From Streptomyces deccanensis (lineage in GTDB: Bacteria; Actinomycetota; Actinomycetes; Streptomycetales; Streptomycetaceae), in contig NZ_CP092431.1 of assembly GCF_022385335.1 (NCBI RefSeq), positions 8,866,001 to 8,930,000 of the forward strand: a stretch of 64,000 nucleotides of DNA, written 5' to 3'. Shown here piece after piece: positions 35,975-46,136 of the stretch. The position numbers and the translations under genes are program-made. The notes below the pieces were generated by a model. The model worked only from the letters and a program-made list of their open reading frames with translations. It was not told the DNA's origin and searched no databases. Position 1 is the stretch's first letter, and each line of letters begins with the position of its first letter.

Positions 35975-38900
35975 GGGTTGCTCCCGCGTCGAGGATCGAC
36001 CGGGCGAGCCCGGCGTTGTGGGCGACGAACTCGCCGTCGAGCATCTCGGCGTGGGTGCCGAGACCCTGGACGACGGTCGTCCCGGTGGTCGAACTGCCGT
36101 GCCAGGCACCGTCGTGCCCGGCCTCGTGGAGCGCCGCCTTCTCGGCGTCGGCGATCACGGCGATCGTGGCGGCGACCACCCCGAGGTTGGGCGTACGGCC
36201 GCAGAACCTGAGATAGTCACGGGCGTGTGCGCGGGTCTCCTCGGCGACCACGGCCGAACCGGTGTGCCGCCGCAGATGCTCCGCGAGCTCACGCTCGAAC
36301 ACCTCGATGTGCTCGTCGGCGAGGTCGAAGGGTTCCGCGATCCGGTGCGAGTCCACGATCACCACATGGGCCACCGTCCGTCCGCGCCGCTCCAGTTCCT
36401 TGGCCGTCTCGAAGGCGAGATTGCCGCCGAGCGAGTACCCCAGCAGGGCACAGGGCCCCTCCGGCTGGAGCGACTCCACGAGGTCCGCGTACCGGTCGAC
36501 CTTGTCGTCCCCCGTCACGTAGTTGAACGCGACCAGCCGGTACTCCGGCAGGTGCGCCGCGAACTGCCGGTACACCAGACCGTGGCCGCCGGCCGGCGGG
36601 AAGCAGAAGAGGGTGCTCGGCTGCTTCCCGTTGAACCAGAGGTAGGGCCTACCGCCTTCGATCCGGCCCGTGATGATGTGCTCGACGGTCCGCGCCATAC
36701 CGTGCAGGGTGGTGACCTCGAACAGCCGGCTGACCGGGACGGCGATGTTGAACTCGCTCTGCAGGCCGTGGATCAGCTCGATCAACTTGATCGAGGAGCC
36801 GCCCGACTCGAAGAAGTCGTGCCGCAGACCGGGCTTCTCGATGCCCAGCAGCGCCTGCCAGTGCGCGGCCATCCGGATCTCGTAGAGGGTGGCGGGCGGC
36901 TCGGCGTCCCGGTCCTCCGTCTCGGCCGCCGGGGCGGGCAGCGCGGCCAGGTCCACCTTGCCGTTGGCGGTGAGGGGGAGCGCGGGCAGTTCGGTGATGT
37001 GGGTCGGGATCATGAACGTCGGCAGGCTGCCGGCCAGTCGGCGACGCAGCGCGCGCCGGTCGAGGGTCCGGCCGGGGGCCGGCACGCAGTAGGCGCAGAG
37101 CACCTTCTCCCCGCTGCGATCGGCACGGACGGTGACCACCGCGTTCTTCAGCTCGGGCCACTCGGCGAGCCGGCTCTCGATCTCGCCCGGCTCGATCCGG
37201 TGTCCGCGCACCTTGATCTGCGCGTCGGCCCGGCCGAGCAGATGCAGACAGCCGTCCGTGTCCCAGCGCGCCAGGTCGCCCGTGCGGTAGAGCCGGACAG
37301 GCTCGGTGCCGTCGGCGCCACCCAGCGGCAGGGTGGTGAACCGGCGGGCGGTGCGCTCCTCGTCGCCCGCGTAGCCGAGTGCGACCCCCGAGCCGCCGAT
37401 CCACAGTTCGCCGGTCACACCCGGCGGAACGGGACGGCCGTGCCGATCGAGCAGATAGCAGGCGCTGTTGGGGAACGGCCGTCCGATCGGGACCGTCCCG
37501 CCGGGCTCCAGCCCCTCCACCGGCCCCTCGAAGTACGCGCTGTCGACGGTGGTTTCGGTGAGCCCGTAGGAGTTGACGAGCCGGGTCCCCGGCCCGCACA
37601 GCGCGCGCAGCCGCTCGTACTCCTCGACCTTCCAGAGGTCCGAGCCGACCACCAGCAGCCGCATGAAGTCCAGCCGCAGGCCGGAGCGTTCGCAGTGCTC
37701 GACCAGGAGGCGGACCACCGCCGGGACGAACTCCGCCGTGTCCACCCGCTCGGCGCGCATCACCTCGTGCAGCCGCGCGGTGTCGAACAGGACGTCCCGG
37801 CCGACCAGCACCAGGGAGCCGCCCGAGCAGAGGGCGCGTACGACGTCACCGGTGAAGACGTCGAAGGAGGGGGCGGCCATCTGCAGGTGGATCCGCGCCT
37901 CCGTGTCGAGCCGGTACTCCGTCCGCCAGGCCTGGTACGCCGAGGCCAGATTGCCGTGCGAGACCCGCACGGCCTTGGGTCGGCCGGAGGAACCGGAGGT
38001 GTGAATGACGTAGGCCGGGTCGTCCGGAACCACCGGGACGTCGGAGTACTCCGCCGCCTCCTTCACCTCGTCCGTGCTTGTGGGGGACGGGGGCGCGTGG
38101 AGTTCGGGCGCGGTCACCGAGCGGGCCGGTAGTGCTCCGAGCCGGTCCCGATCGTCGCCGACGACGAGTTCGGCTCCGGCGTTGCGGACCAGGTGGGACA
38201 GCCGGTCGGGCGGGTCGGCCGGGTCGAGGGGCAGATAGGCGGCGCCGGTGCGGAGCACGGCGAGCAGGGCGACGATCAGCTCGGGCGACTTCTCCATGCA
38301 GAGGGCCACCACGGCGCCGGGGCCGGCGCCCAGTGCCCGCAGCCGGGCGGCGGCCCGCGCCGAGCGCTCGGCCAGTGCGCCATAGGTGAGGCGGTCGGAG
38401 TCACCGGAGCGGTCCGGCATCACCACCGCGAGCGCCTCGGGGTCGGCCGCCGCCGCGCGCAGGATCAGCTCGTGCACCGGCGTCCCGTACGGCACCCGGC
38501 GGTCCGCGCCGCTCCAGCTGCCGAGGACCAGCGCCCGTTCCTCGCGGCCGAGCAGCTCCAGCCCGGTCGCCGCGCGCTCCGGGACGGCCCTGGTCAGCCC
38601 CTCCAGCAGGTTGACGTAGTGCCCGGCCAGCCGGGTCATGGTCTCCGGTTCGAACAGGTCGGTGTTGTACTTCAGGACACAGTGGAACCGGTGTTCCGCC
38701 TCGTCCTCGTACGCGGACAGGGTGAGGTCGAACTGCCCCTCCTCCTCGGGGAGTTCGATGTACTCCAGGCGGTAGCCGTACTTCTCGGCGGCGACCTTGT
38801 GATGGAGCAGGATGAACATCGCCTGGAATACCGCCGAGCGGCTCGGGTCGTGCTGCAGCCCCAGCTTCTCCACCAGCAGCACGAACGGGTACTCCTGGTG

Positions 38901-41900
38901 GTCCAGCCCGCCCAGCACGGTGGTGCGCACCCGGTCCAGCAGCTCGGCCACGGTCGGCTCGTCGGCCAGCGACACGTGCAGCGGCAGCGGGTTGACGAAG
39001 TAGCCGTAGACGCCGGCGAACCTCTCGTCCGTACGGCCGGTCACCGGACTGCCGACGATGATGTCGTCCTGCCCCGAGTAGGCGTGCAGCAGCAGGTAGT
39101 AGGCGCTGAGCAGCACCATGAAGACGGTGACGTTGTGCTCGCGGGCCAGGGCGTGCACGCGGGCGCTGAGTTCCTCGTTCAGGACGAAGAACTCGGAGGC
39201 GCCGTTGTGGGTCTGCACCGCCGGGCGCGGCTTGTCGACGGGCAGGTTGAGGGTCGGGACCTCGGCCGGCAGGTGCGCGCGCCAGTAGTCGAGCATCCGC
39301 GACGCCTCGCGGCCGGCCAGGAACTCGGTCTGGTGGTTGAGGAAGTCCAGGTAGCGCGCGGTGACGGGGGGCAGCTCGGGCGTCCTGCCCCGCCGCAACC
39401 CCTCGTAGACCGCGAGGAGTTCCTCGATGAAGGTGAAGGTGGAGATGGCGTCCGAGACGATGTGGTGGACCGCCTTCATGATGACCCACCGGGCCGGGCC
39501 GCGCCGGAACAGCCGGAACCGCACCAGCGGATCGCGCTCCAGGTCGTACGGTCGGCGGTACTCGCGGACGATCATCGCGTGGATCTCGTCCCAGTCCAGG
39601 TGCTCGACGTCGAGGACCCCGAAGTCGGGCTCCACCGAGGCGGAGATCCGCTGCACCGCCCGGCCGCCGTCGAGTACGAAGTTCGCCCGGAGACCGGGGT
39701 GCCGCTCGACCATGGCCCGGAAGGCGGCGGCCATCAGCTCGGGTTCCAGCTCCACCCGGACCTCGACCGCGCCACCGATGTTGTAGGCGAAGCCGTCCGG
39801 GTCGAGCTGTTTGAGGAACCAGAGCGCCTTCTGGTTCTGCGTCAGCGGATACGCCGTCTCGTCCTCGTACCGCTCGATGCCGGCGCTGTCCGTGTCGGGC
39901 GGCTCCTCGTCGAGCAACTCGACCAGTGCGCCGTGCAGTTGGGCGACCAGCTCGGCCACGGGGGCGTCGCTGAGCAGTGCCACCAACGGGAGGGTGGTGC
40001 CGAGTTCGGTGGTGAGGCGGGCCCGCAGCTCCATCGCGAGGAGGGAGTCCAGGCCGAGGCCGCCGAGCCCGCTGTCCGCCGCGATCTGCTCGGCGGGTAC
40101 CCGGAGCACTCCGGCGACCAGCGCGGTGAACCACTCGGTGAGCAGCGCGGGGCGCTCCGCCTCACCGGCCGCCCGCAGCATCTCCAACGGGCCGGTCCGT
40201 TCGGTCGTCGGCGCGGACTCCCGGGCGGTGGCCGCCAGTTCGGCGACCAGCGGTGGCGGGGCCGGGTACCAGGCGAGGAAGACCGGCCAGTCCACCACGG
40301 TGGCGACCAGCAACTGGGCCCGGTCCTGCCCGAGTACGCGTTCCAGCACGGCCATTCCGGTGCGTGGGGCCAGTGAGCTCATGCCCCGGCTGTTCCGGTA
40401 GTGGTCGATCAGCCCGAGTTCCTCGATCATGCCGGTGGCCCAGGGGCCCCAGTCGAGGCTCAGCGCGGGCAGACCGAGCGCCCGGCGGTGGTGGGCCAGC
40501 GCGTCCAGGAACGCGTTGCCCGCGGCGTAGTTGGTCTGTCCGGCGGTGGTCAGCAGCGAGGCGATCGAGGCGAACAGCACGAAGTGGTCGAGCGGTTCGC
40601 CGGCCAGCTGCCGGTGCAGGGCCAGGGCACCGAGCACCTTGGGCTCGTACACCGCGTCGAACATCTCCCGGTCGAGGTCGCCCACCAGGGTGTCCCGGAC
40701 CTGCCCGGCCAGATGGAAGACCCCCCGGATCGGCGGCCGCTCCAGACGCCGGTGGTCGGCCAGCCAGGCGGCGAGGGCGGACTCGTCGGTGATGTCCAGT
40801 GTCACCGGGATCGGTTCGGCGCCGAGCGCCTCCAGCTCGCGCAGGAAGGCGACGCGTTGTCCCTGCGGCCCCTCTGGGTCGAGGTCGCGCCACCGCTCAC
40901 GTGGTGGCAGGGGGCCCCGGCCGACCAGGACCAGTCGGCGGGCGCCGCGCCGTACGAGGGTGCGGCAGAGCAGCCTGCCGAGCGCGCCGAAGGCACCGGT
41001 CACCAGATACGCGGCGTCCGGGCGGAGGCTGGGCGGCAGGGGCAGGCTCAGTCCCTCGGCGGGGCGCAGTCGGCAGGTGAGCCTGCGGCCGGGGCGCAGC
41101 GCGATCTCGGTCTCGTCGTCGACCGCGAACTCACGCAGCAGCGCGGTCGCCTCGGCTCCGGCCTCCCCGTCCGGCCCGAGGTCGACCAGCTTCCCGGGGT
41201 GCCCCGGCAACTCCTGGTGCCGCAGCACCCGGCCGATGCCCCAGGCGGGGGCGCCCAGCGGTTCGACGTGCTCGCCGACCGTCGTGGCCTGCGCGGACCG
41301 GGTGACGATGTGCAGCCGACAGCCGGGCAGTTCGGCCGACAGGAGGGCGGCGAGGGGGACGAGGCTGTAGGCGACGGTGCCGGTGCTGTCGGCGGGGCCG
41401 GTGTTCGGGCGGGCGGTGGCGTGGGAGTCAGTGCTGGTGTGGGCGGTGGGTGCCAGGGTCGGGTGGTCGAGGTTCCAGAGGTGGACGACCGTGGTGGGGT
41501 CGGGCAGGCCGTGGGCGCGTCGGTCGGCCAGGAGCCGGGCGAGGTCGGAGGGGGAGCCGGGCTCGACGGTGGCCGGGCGACCGTCCTCGGCGGGCCGGTA
41601 GCCGCTGCCCGGCACGACCAGCGCACAGCTGCCCCCACGCGCGGAGATCCGCTCGGCCAGCGCGGCGGCGACGCCCCGGCGGTCGGCCAACAGCAGCCAG
41701 TTGCCCTGGTCCCCGGCGGCCGACTCGGCGCCGTCGGTGGCCACCGGGGCGTCCGGCAGCTCCGTCCAGACCGGCTCGGCGAGCCAGCCGTCGATGGTCG
41801 CCGGTCCGACGGCGGTGGCGGCCTGCTCGACGTCGGCGGCCCGGAAGCCGTTGATCCCGCCGAGCGACACGCCCTCCTCGTCGTACACCGCGAGGTCGCC

Positions 41901-44900
41901 GAGGAGTTCGGTGCCGGTGTCCCGGACGACGGTCGCGTGCACCCAGAGCGACCGGTCGCCGATCGCGTCCAGCCGGACCTCCTCGAGGGCGACCGGCAGC
42001 CGGATGCCCGCGCCGACCTGCCCCGTCGTCGACAGCTGGGGTGTCAGCAGGGTCTGGAAGAAGGCGTCCATCACCACCGGGTGCACCTGGTGGTCCACGC
42101 CCCGCCCCACGGCCGCCACTGTCGGGCGGACCCGGGCCAACGCCTCGCCGGGGCCGACCCAGACCTCCTCGATGCCCTGGAACGCCGGGCCGTAGTGGTA
42201 GCCGAGCGCGGCCAGTTCCGCGTAGCAGTCCGGCCCCGTCAGCCGGCGAACGGCTCGCGCACGGATCGCCGTGGTGTCCAACATCCGTACGGGGCAACGG
42301 CGTTGTCCGGGCCGGACGGTGCCGACGACGTGCACGGCCCGCTCCGTCCCGTCCCCGGCGGGGGTGGCCACGGTGAAGCCGCCCTGTTCGGTGGAGAGGG
42401 TGAGGTGGACGGCGCGGCTCTCGCCGTCGGGCAGGAAGAGCGCCTTGCGCAGCTCGACGTCCGCGAGCGCGGCGTCGGTGCCGCCGGTCAGGGTCCGCAC
42501 CGCCTGGACGGCCATCTCCAGGAACCCGGCGGCGGGGAAGACCACGGTGCCCTGGATCCGGTGGTCCTCCAGATACGGCAGTGCCTCGGCGTCCAGCCGG
42601 GCCTCCCAGGCCGGTTCGGCGCCGGGCAGCCGGCGACCGAGCAGCGGGTGGTCCAGCCGGCCCCGCCTGACCTGTGCGACGGGTCGGGGCTCGACCCAGT
42701 GCCGGTCCCGGCGGAACGGGTGACGCGGCAGCGGGACCACGCGCCCGGTGGGCTGCAGCACCGACCAGTCGACCTCGACCCCGAGGTTGTGCAGGGCGGC
42801 CAACGACGCGGTGAACGTGCCCTGTTCGTCCTCGTGACGCCGGATCGAGGGCAGGGTGCGCACCTCGGGGGACGTCGTGTCCCCGCCCCAGGCGTCACCT
42901 GCCGTCCCGGCGGACCGGGCCTCGACCGTCTCGACGATCGACCGGCTGAGCACCGGGTGCGGGCCGATCTCCACGAAGAGGCGGTATCCGTCGTCGGTGA
43001 GCCGCTCGACCGCCTGGCGGAAGCGGACGGTGTCCCGGACGTTGTGCCACCAGTACCCGGCGTCCAGTTCGGTGCCGTGGGCGGTGCCCTCGCGGCCCGT
43101 GAGATACAGCGGCACCACGGCGGGACGGGCCTTGAGATCGGCGAGCGACTCCAGCAGCTCGCCCTTGATCAGCTCCATCTTGGCGCTGTGGTACGGCACT
43201 TCCACGGACAGCTGACGGGTGAAGACCTGCTCGGCGGTGAGCGAGGCGGCCAACTCGGCGAGGGCCGCCGTGTCCCCGGCGAGGGTGAGCGAGCCGGGGC
43301 TGTTGACCGCGGCCACCGACACCGTGTCGCCGTAGGGGCGCAGCCTCCTGCGGGCCTCGGCCTCGGTGAGCGCGACGGCCAGCATGCCACCGGTACCGGC
43401 CAGTTGTTGCTGGAGGCGGCTGCGGTGGACGACCACCTTGACCGCGTCGGCCAGGTCGTGGACACCGGCCTCGTGGAAGGCGGCGACCTCACCGGTGGAG
43501 TGGCCGACGATCGCGTCCGGCCGCACCCCGCGACTGCGCCAGAGCGCGGCCAGCCCGACCTGGACGGCGAAGTTGGCGGGCTGGGCGAGCCAGGTCTCGG
43601 CCATCCGGGAGTGCGCCTCGTCGGCGGCGAGTTCCCCGGTCAGCGACCAGCCGGTCAGCTCGGCGATGTGCTCGGCGCAGCGCTCGACGGCCTCCCGGTA
43701 GACCGGCTCGGTGGCGAAGAGCCGGCGGCCCATCGCCCACCACTGCGGGCCCATGCCGGTGAACACCCAGCACAGGCGCCGGTGTCCGGGATCCCGGCGG
43801 TGGTCGGTCAGGACGCGAGGGTGTGGTTCTCCCCGCAGGTACGCGGTGAACGCTTCGTCCAGCGAGGTGCGGGCGGCGGTGTCGCGGGAGTCGTAGACGA
43901 CCGAGAGCCGGGCGCCGTGGTGCTGGCGGCGATGGGCCAGGGTGTGACCGAGGTCGGCGGGCCGGGCCGGGGTACCGCCCCGCACCCCGGCCAGCTCGGC
44001 CTGGATGCCGGCGGCCAGCTCCGGCAGGGCGGCGGCTTCCCGGGCACTGAGCGGAAGCACGGTCCAGACGGGCTCCCCGGCGCGCTCGGACTCCACCGCG
44101 GCGTGCGGTTGCGGTTGCGGCTGCGACTTCGGCTCGGAAGTGGGCGCCGCCTCCAGCAGGACGTGCGCGTTGGTGCCGCCGAAGCCGAAGGAGTTGACCC
44201 CGGCCCTGGCCGGCCCCTGGTGCGCGGGCCAGGGGGTGGGCTCGGTGGGGATCTCGTAGGGGAGCGTGGCCGGGTCTATCGCGGGGTTGAGCCGCTCCAG
44301 GTTGATGTGCGGTGGGATCAGCCGGTGTTTCAGCGCCAGCGCCGACTTGATCAGCCCGGCCAGGCCCGCCGCCGACTCGGTGTGCCCGATGTTGGTCTTG
44401 ACCGAGCCGACGTAGCACTTGTCCCCGGCCCGCCGCCCGACCGCCAGGGCACGGGCCAGCGCGTTCGCCTCGATCGGGTCGCCGACCGGGGTGGAGGTGC
44501 CGTGCGCCTCGACGTACTGCAGGCTGCCGGGGACGATCCCGGCCTGGGCGCAGACCCGTTCGATCAGGGCGACCTGGGCGTCCGGGTTGGGCACGGTGAT
44601 GCCGTTGGTACGGCCGTCCTGGTTGACGCCGCTGCCGATGACGACGGCGTGGATCGGGTCGCCGTCCCGGACGGCGTCGGAGAGCCGCTTGAGGGCGACG
44701 ACCGCGACGCCCTCGGCGCGTACGTAGCCGTCGGCGTCCGCGTCGAAGGTGCGGGAGCGGCCCCGTGGGGAGAGGAAACCGCCCTTGGTCTCGGCGATCG
44801 TGTACTGCGGCGCGATGTGCAGCAGGGTGCCGCCGGCCAGTGCGAGGTCGGTCTCGCCGCGCAGCAGGCCCTGCGCGGCCAGGTGGACGGCGACCAGGGA

Positions 44901-45572
44901 GGAGGAGCAGGCGGTGTCGATGGAGACGCTGGGGCCGCGGAAGTCGAAGCAGTGCGAGATGCGGTTCGACACCATCGTCATCATGGTGCCGGTGGCGGTG
45001 TGCGGGGCCAGGGTCTCGAAGGAGAGGTCGGAGAACTGGACGATCTTGTAGTCCAGGGTGAACGCGCCGATGTAGACGCCGACTTCACGGCCCGCCAGCT
45101 CGGCCGGTTTCTGCCCGCCGTCCTCCAGCGCCTCCCAGGACACCTCCAGCAGTTTCCGCTGCTGCGGGTCCATGTGATCGGCCTCGCGGCCGCTGATGCC
45201 GAAGAAGGCCGGGTCGAACTCGTCGAAGCCGTCGATGTATCCGCCCCGGCCGCCGACCAGCCGGCCCGGCTTGCCCCGGTCCCGGCTGCCCAGGGTGGCC
45301 ACGTCGTAACGGCTGGGCGGGGTCGGCGTGATGCAGTCCTTGCCGTCGACCAGGTTCTGCCAGAACGCCCGGTGGTCGCACGCCCCGCCGGGCAGCCGGC
45401 AGCCGATTCCGATGATCGCGATCTTCTCGCGCGCGGTGTCGACGGCGTCGGCGAGCGGCGGGCCCGTGGGTGCGGAGGCCGGGTGCGGTGGGCGGGAGCG
45501 GGGGAGAGGAGGGTGTGAAGGGTCCGGGGAGCCCGAGGGTTCCGAGAAGGTACCGATGCATGAGTCCGTCAT
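35964..45572 (-). CDS. Iterative hybrid PKS-NRPS for a polycyclic tetramate macrolactam
   Basis: 3202 residues from ATG 45572 (AAGGA eight bases upstream). Domains in order: KS (C222 in DTACSSS, EAHGT at 355-359), AT (S692 in GHSTGEV), DH (H1004 in HRIQGTVVFP, D1169 in MDAFFQ), KR (GAFGALG near 1526-1532, Y1682), ACP (S1843 in GLDSLL), C (HHxxxDA, H2036-D2041), A (TSGSSGRPK at 2525-2533, D2571), PCP (S2927 in GGSSIK) and TE (S3047 in GYSLGG). All active-site residues are intact. There is no ER, MT or second module. The A-pocket code I read is D-V-G-E-L-V-S-V-D-(K), with Glu for a basic side chain, ornithine-like. This is the PTM synthase architecture: two polyene chains on ornithine, released as a tetramate. 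Confidence 0.93.
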   Translation of the reverse strand: MTDSCIGTFSEPSGSPDPSHPPLPRSRPPHPASAPTGPPLADAVDTAREKIAIIGIGCRLPGGACDHRAFWQNLVDGKDCITPTPPSRYDVATLGSRDRGKPGRLVGGRGGYIDGFDEFDPAFFGISGREADHMDPQQRKLLEVSWEALEDGGQKPAELAGREVGVYIGAFTLDYKIVQFSDLSFETLAPHTATGTMMTMVSNRISHCFDFRGPSVSIDTACSSSLVAVHLAAQGLLRGETDLALAGGTLLHIAPQYTIAETKGGFLSPRGRSRTFDADADGYVRAEGVAVVALKRLSDAVRDGDPIHAVVIGSGVNQDGRTNGITVPNPDAQVALIERVCAQAGIVPGSLQYVEAHGTSTPVGDPIEANALARALAVGRRAGDKCYVGSVKTNIGHTESAAGLAGLIKSALALKHRLIPPHINLERLNPAIDPATLPYEIPTEPTPWPAHQGPARAGVNSFGFGGTNAHVLLEAAPTSEPKSQPQPQPHAAVESERAGEPVWTVLPLSAREAAALPELAAGIQAELAGVRGGTPARPADLGHTLAHRRQHHGARLSVVYDSRDTAARTSLDEAFTAYLRGEPHPRVLTDHRRDPGHRRLCWVFTGMGPQWWAMGRRLFATEPVYREAVERCAEHIAELTGWSLTGELAADEAHSRMAETWLAQPANFAVQVGLAALWRSRGVRPDAIVGHSTGEVAAFHEAGVHDLADAVKVVVHRSRLQQQLAGTGGMLAVALTEAEARRRLRPYGDTVSVAAVNSPGSLTLAGDTAALAELAASLTAEQVFTRQLSVEVPYHSAKMELIKGELLESLADLKARPAVVPLYLTGREGTAHGTELDAGYWWHNVRDTVRFRQAVERLTDDGYRLFVEIGPHPVLSRSIVETVEARSAGTAGDAWGGDTTSPEVRTLPSIRRHEDEQGTFTASLAALHNLGVEVDWSVLQPTGRVVPLPRHPFRRDRHWVEPRPVAQVRRGRLDHPLLGRRLPGAEPAWEARLDAEALPYLEDHRIQGTVVFPAAGFLEMAVQAVRTLTGGTDAALADVELRKALFLPDGESRAVHLTLSTEQGGFTVATPAGDGTERAVHVVGTVRPGQRRCPVRMLDTTAIRARAVRRLTGPDCYAELAALGYHYGPAFQGIEEVWVGPGEALARVRPTVAAVGRGVDHQVHPVVMDAFFQTLLTPQLSTTGQVGAGIRLPVALEEVRLDAIGDRSLWVHATVVRDTGTELLGDLAVYDEEGVSLGGINGFRAADVEQAATAVGPATIDGWLAEPVWTELPDAPVATDGAESAAGDQGNWLLLADRRGVAAALAERISARGGSCALVVPGSGYRPAEDGRPATVEPGSPSDLARLLADRRAHGLPDPTTVVHLWNLDHPTLAPTAHTSTDSHATARPNTGPADSTGTVAYSLVPLAALLSAELPGCRLHIVTRSAQATTVGEHVEPLGAPAWGIGRVLRHQELPGHPGKLVDLGPDGEAGAEATALLREFAVDDETEIALRPGRRLTCRLRPAEGLSLPLPPSLRPDAAYLVTGAFGALGRLLCRTLVRRGARRLVLVGRGPLPPRERWRDLDPEGPQGQRVAFLRELEALGAEPIPVTLDITDESALAAWLADHRRLERPPIRGVFHLAGQVRDTLVGDLDREMFDAVYEPKVLGALALHRQLAGEPLDHFVLFASIASLLTTAGQTNYAAGNAFLDALAHHRRALGLPALSLDWGPWATGMIEELGLIDHYRNSRGMSSLAPRTGMAVLERVLGQDRAQLLVATVVDWPVFLAWYPAPPPLVAELAATARESAPTTERTGPLEMLRAAGEAERPALLTEWFTALVAGVLRVPAEQIAADSGLGGLGLDSLLAMELRARLTTELGTTLPLVALLSDAPVAELVAQLHGALVELLDEEPPDTDSAGIERYEDETAYPLTQNQKALWFLKQLDPDGFAYNIGGAVEVRVELEPELMAAAFRAMVERHPGLRANFVLDGGRAVQRISASVEPDFGVLDVEHLDWDEIHAMIVREYRRPYDLERDPLVRFRLFRRGPARWVIMKAVHHIVSDAISTFTFIEELLAVYEGLRRGRTPELPPVTARYLDFLNHQTEFLAGREASRMLDYWRAHLPAEVPTLNLPVDKPRPAVQTHNGASEFFVLNEELSARVHALAREHNVTVFMVLLSAYYLLLHAYSGQDDIIVGSPVTGRTDERFAGVYGYFVNPLPLHVSLADEPTVAELLDRVRTTVLGGLDHQEYPFVLLVEKLGLQHDPSRSAVFQAMFILLHHKVAAEKYGYRLEYIELPEEEGQFDLTLSAYEDEAEHRFHCVLKYNTDLFEPETMTRLAGHYVNLLEGLTRAVPERAATGLELLGREERALVLGSWSGADRRVPYGTPVHELILRAAAADPEALAVVMPDRSGDSDRLTYGALAERSARAAARLRALGAGPGAVVALCMEKSPELIVALLAVLRTGAAYLPLDPADPPDRLSHLVRNAGAELVVGDDRDRLGALPARSVTAPELHAPPSPTSTDEVKEAAEYSDVPVVPDDPAYVIHTSGSSGRPKAVRVSHGNLASAYQAWRTEYRLDTEARIHLQMAAPSFDVFTGDVVRALCSGGSLVLVGRDVLFDTARLHEVMRAERVDTAEFVPAVVRLLVEHCERSGLRLDFMRLLVVGSDLWKVEEYERLRALCGPGTRLVNSYGLTETTVDSAYFEGPVEGLEPGGTVPIGRPFPNSACYLLDRHGRPVPPGVTGELWIGGSGVALGYAGDEERTARRFTTLPLGGADGTEPVRLYRTGDLARWDTDGCLHLLGRADAQIKVRGHRIEPGEIESRLAEWPELKNAVVTVRADRSGEKVLCAYCVPAPGRTLDRRALRRRLAGSLPTFMIPTHITELPALPLTANGKVDLAALPAPAAETEDRDAEPPATLYEIRMAAHWQALLGIEKPGLRHDFFESGGSSIKLIELIHGLQSEFNIAVPVSRLFEVTTLHGMARTVEHIITGRIEGGRPYLWFNGKQPSTLFCFPPAGGHGLVYRQFAAHLPEYRLVAFNYVTGDDKVDRYADLVESLQPEGPCALLGYSLGGNLAFETAKELERRGRTVAHVVIVDSHRIAEPFDLADEHIEVFERELAEHLRRHTGSAVVAEETRAHARDYLRFCGRTPNLGVVAATIAVIADAEKAALHEAGHDGAWHGSSTTGTTVVQGLGTHAEMLDGEFVAHNAGLARSILDAGATHAP

Positions 45573-46136
45573 GGGCGAGTCCTTGAGACGCTGCGTCGCG
45601 CGTGCGGCTCGGGTGGCGTTCAGTCGCACGGGCATGGGGACGGTGGCCGCGCTCCCGGATCCGTGCGGGCGGAGCCGGGGCAGCCGAAGCGGAGGAGCGA
45701 GGGCACAGTGGTCCGGGTCGGTTTGCGCTGTCGGAGTGTGCGGCTGTGCGCGAGGGCGGGAAGTGAGGCGCGGTCACGACGGGACCGGCGTCCTCGATCA
45801 CTGCCCGCGCATGCCGCCCCCCTGCGACCGCCGCCGGACAGTCACCGACAGTGTTCGTTCAGATACTAAGGGTGTTCACCGCTCGGATGCGAGGGGTTCT
45901 CGGAAGGAATCGGAAATGGGTGAAGTCGTCCGATAAGCGTCGGTAGTAATCCCGCCGCAGAGTGAGCAGATTCGGCCACCGGATCCCATGGTGCGATCAT
46001 CCGTTGATGTCATGTGGGGTGCGTGCCGGTGCGTTCCGGTGCGACTTCGGTCGGCGTCGCGGCACGCTGTACCGTCGGCGACGGGCGGCCGGCCAGTTCG
46101 CTTCGGGTGGCGACCTCGGCCGTACGAGAGGGGATC
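45573..46136. promoter_or_regulatory. Divergent intergenic region between PTM synthase and TetR gene
   Basis: About 560 bp without a credible gene. On the minus strand a -10-like TAGTAT (near 45864-45869) lies within direct repeats of GTGTTC at 45851-45856 and 45872-45877, spaced 21 bp. This is compatible with an activator-dependent PTM promoter and a long leader, but no -35 is convincing. The right end has GAGAGGGGATC, the ribosome site of the TetR gene. Confidence 0.35.

Noticed and set aside
43060-43300. Assigning AT extender specificity from the VPYHS region
   Set aside because: The motif is neither the HAFH (malonyl) nor the YASH (methylmalonyl) form, so the sequence alone does not decide it; malonyl is expected only from PTM chemistry.
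40401-45518. 1705-codon open frame on the plus strand inside the PKS-NRPS gene
   Set aside because: It is antisense to the synthase; its translation is low-complexity Gly/Arg/Val/Asp-rich sequence without domains, a usual effect of high GC.
31978-45572. bldA (TTA) control of the PTM genes
   Set aside because: TTA trinucleotides that I came across in the region were out of frame; I could not do an exhaustive codon scan, so I make no claim.
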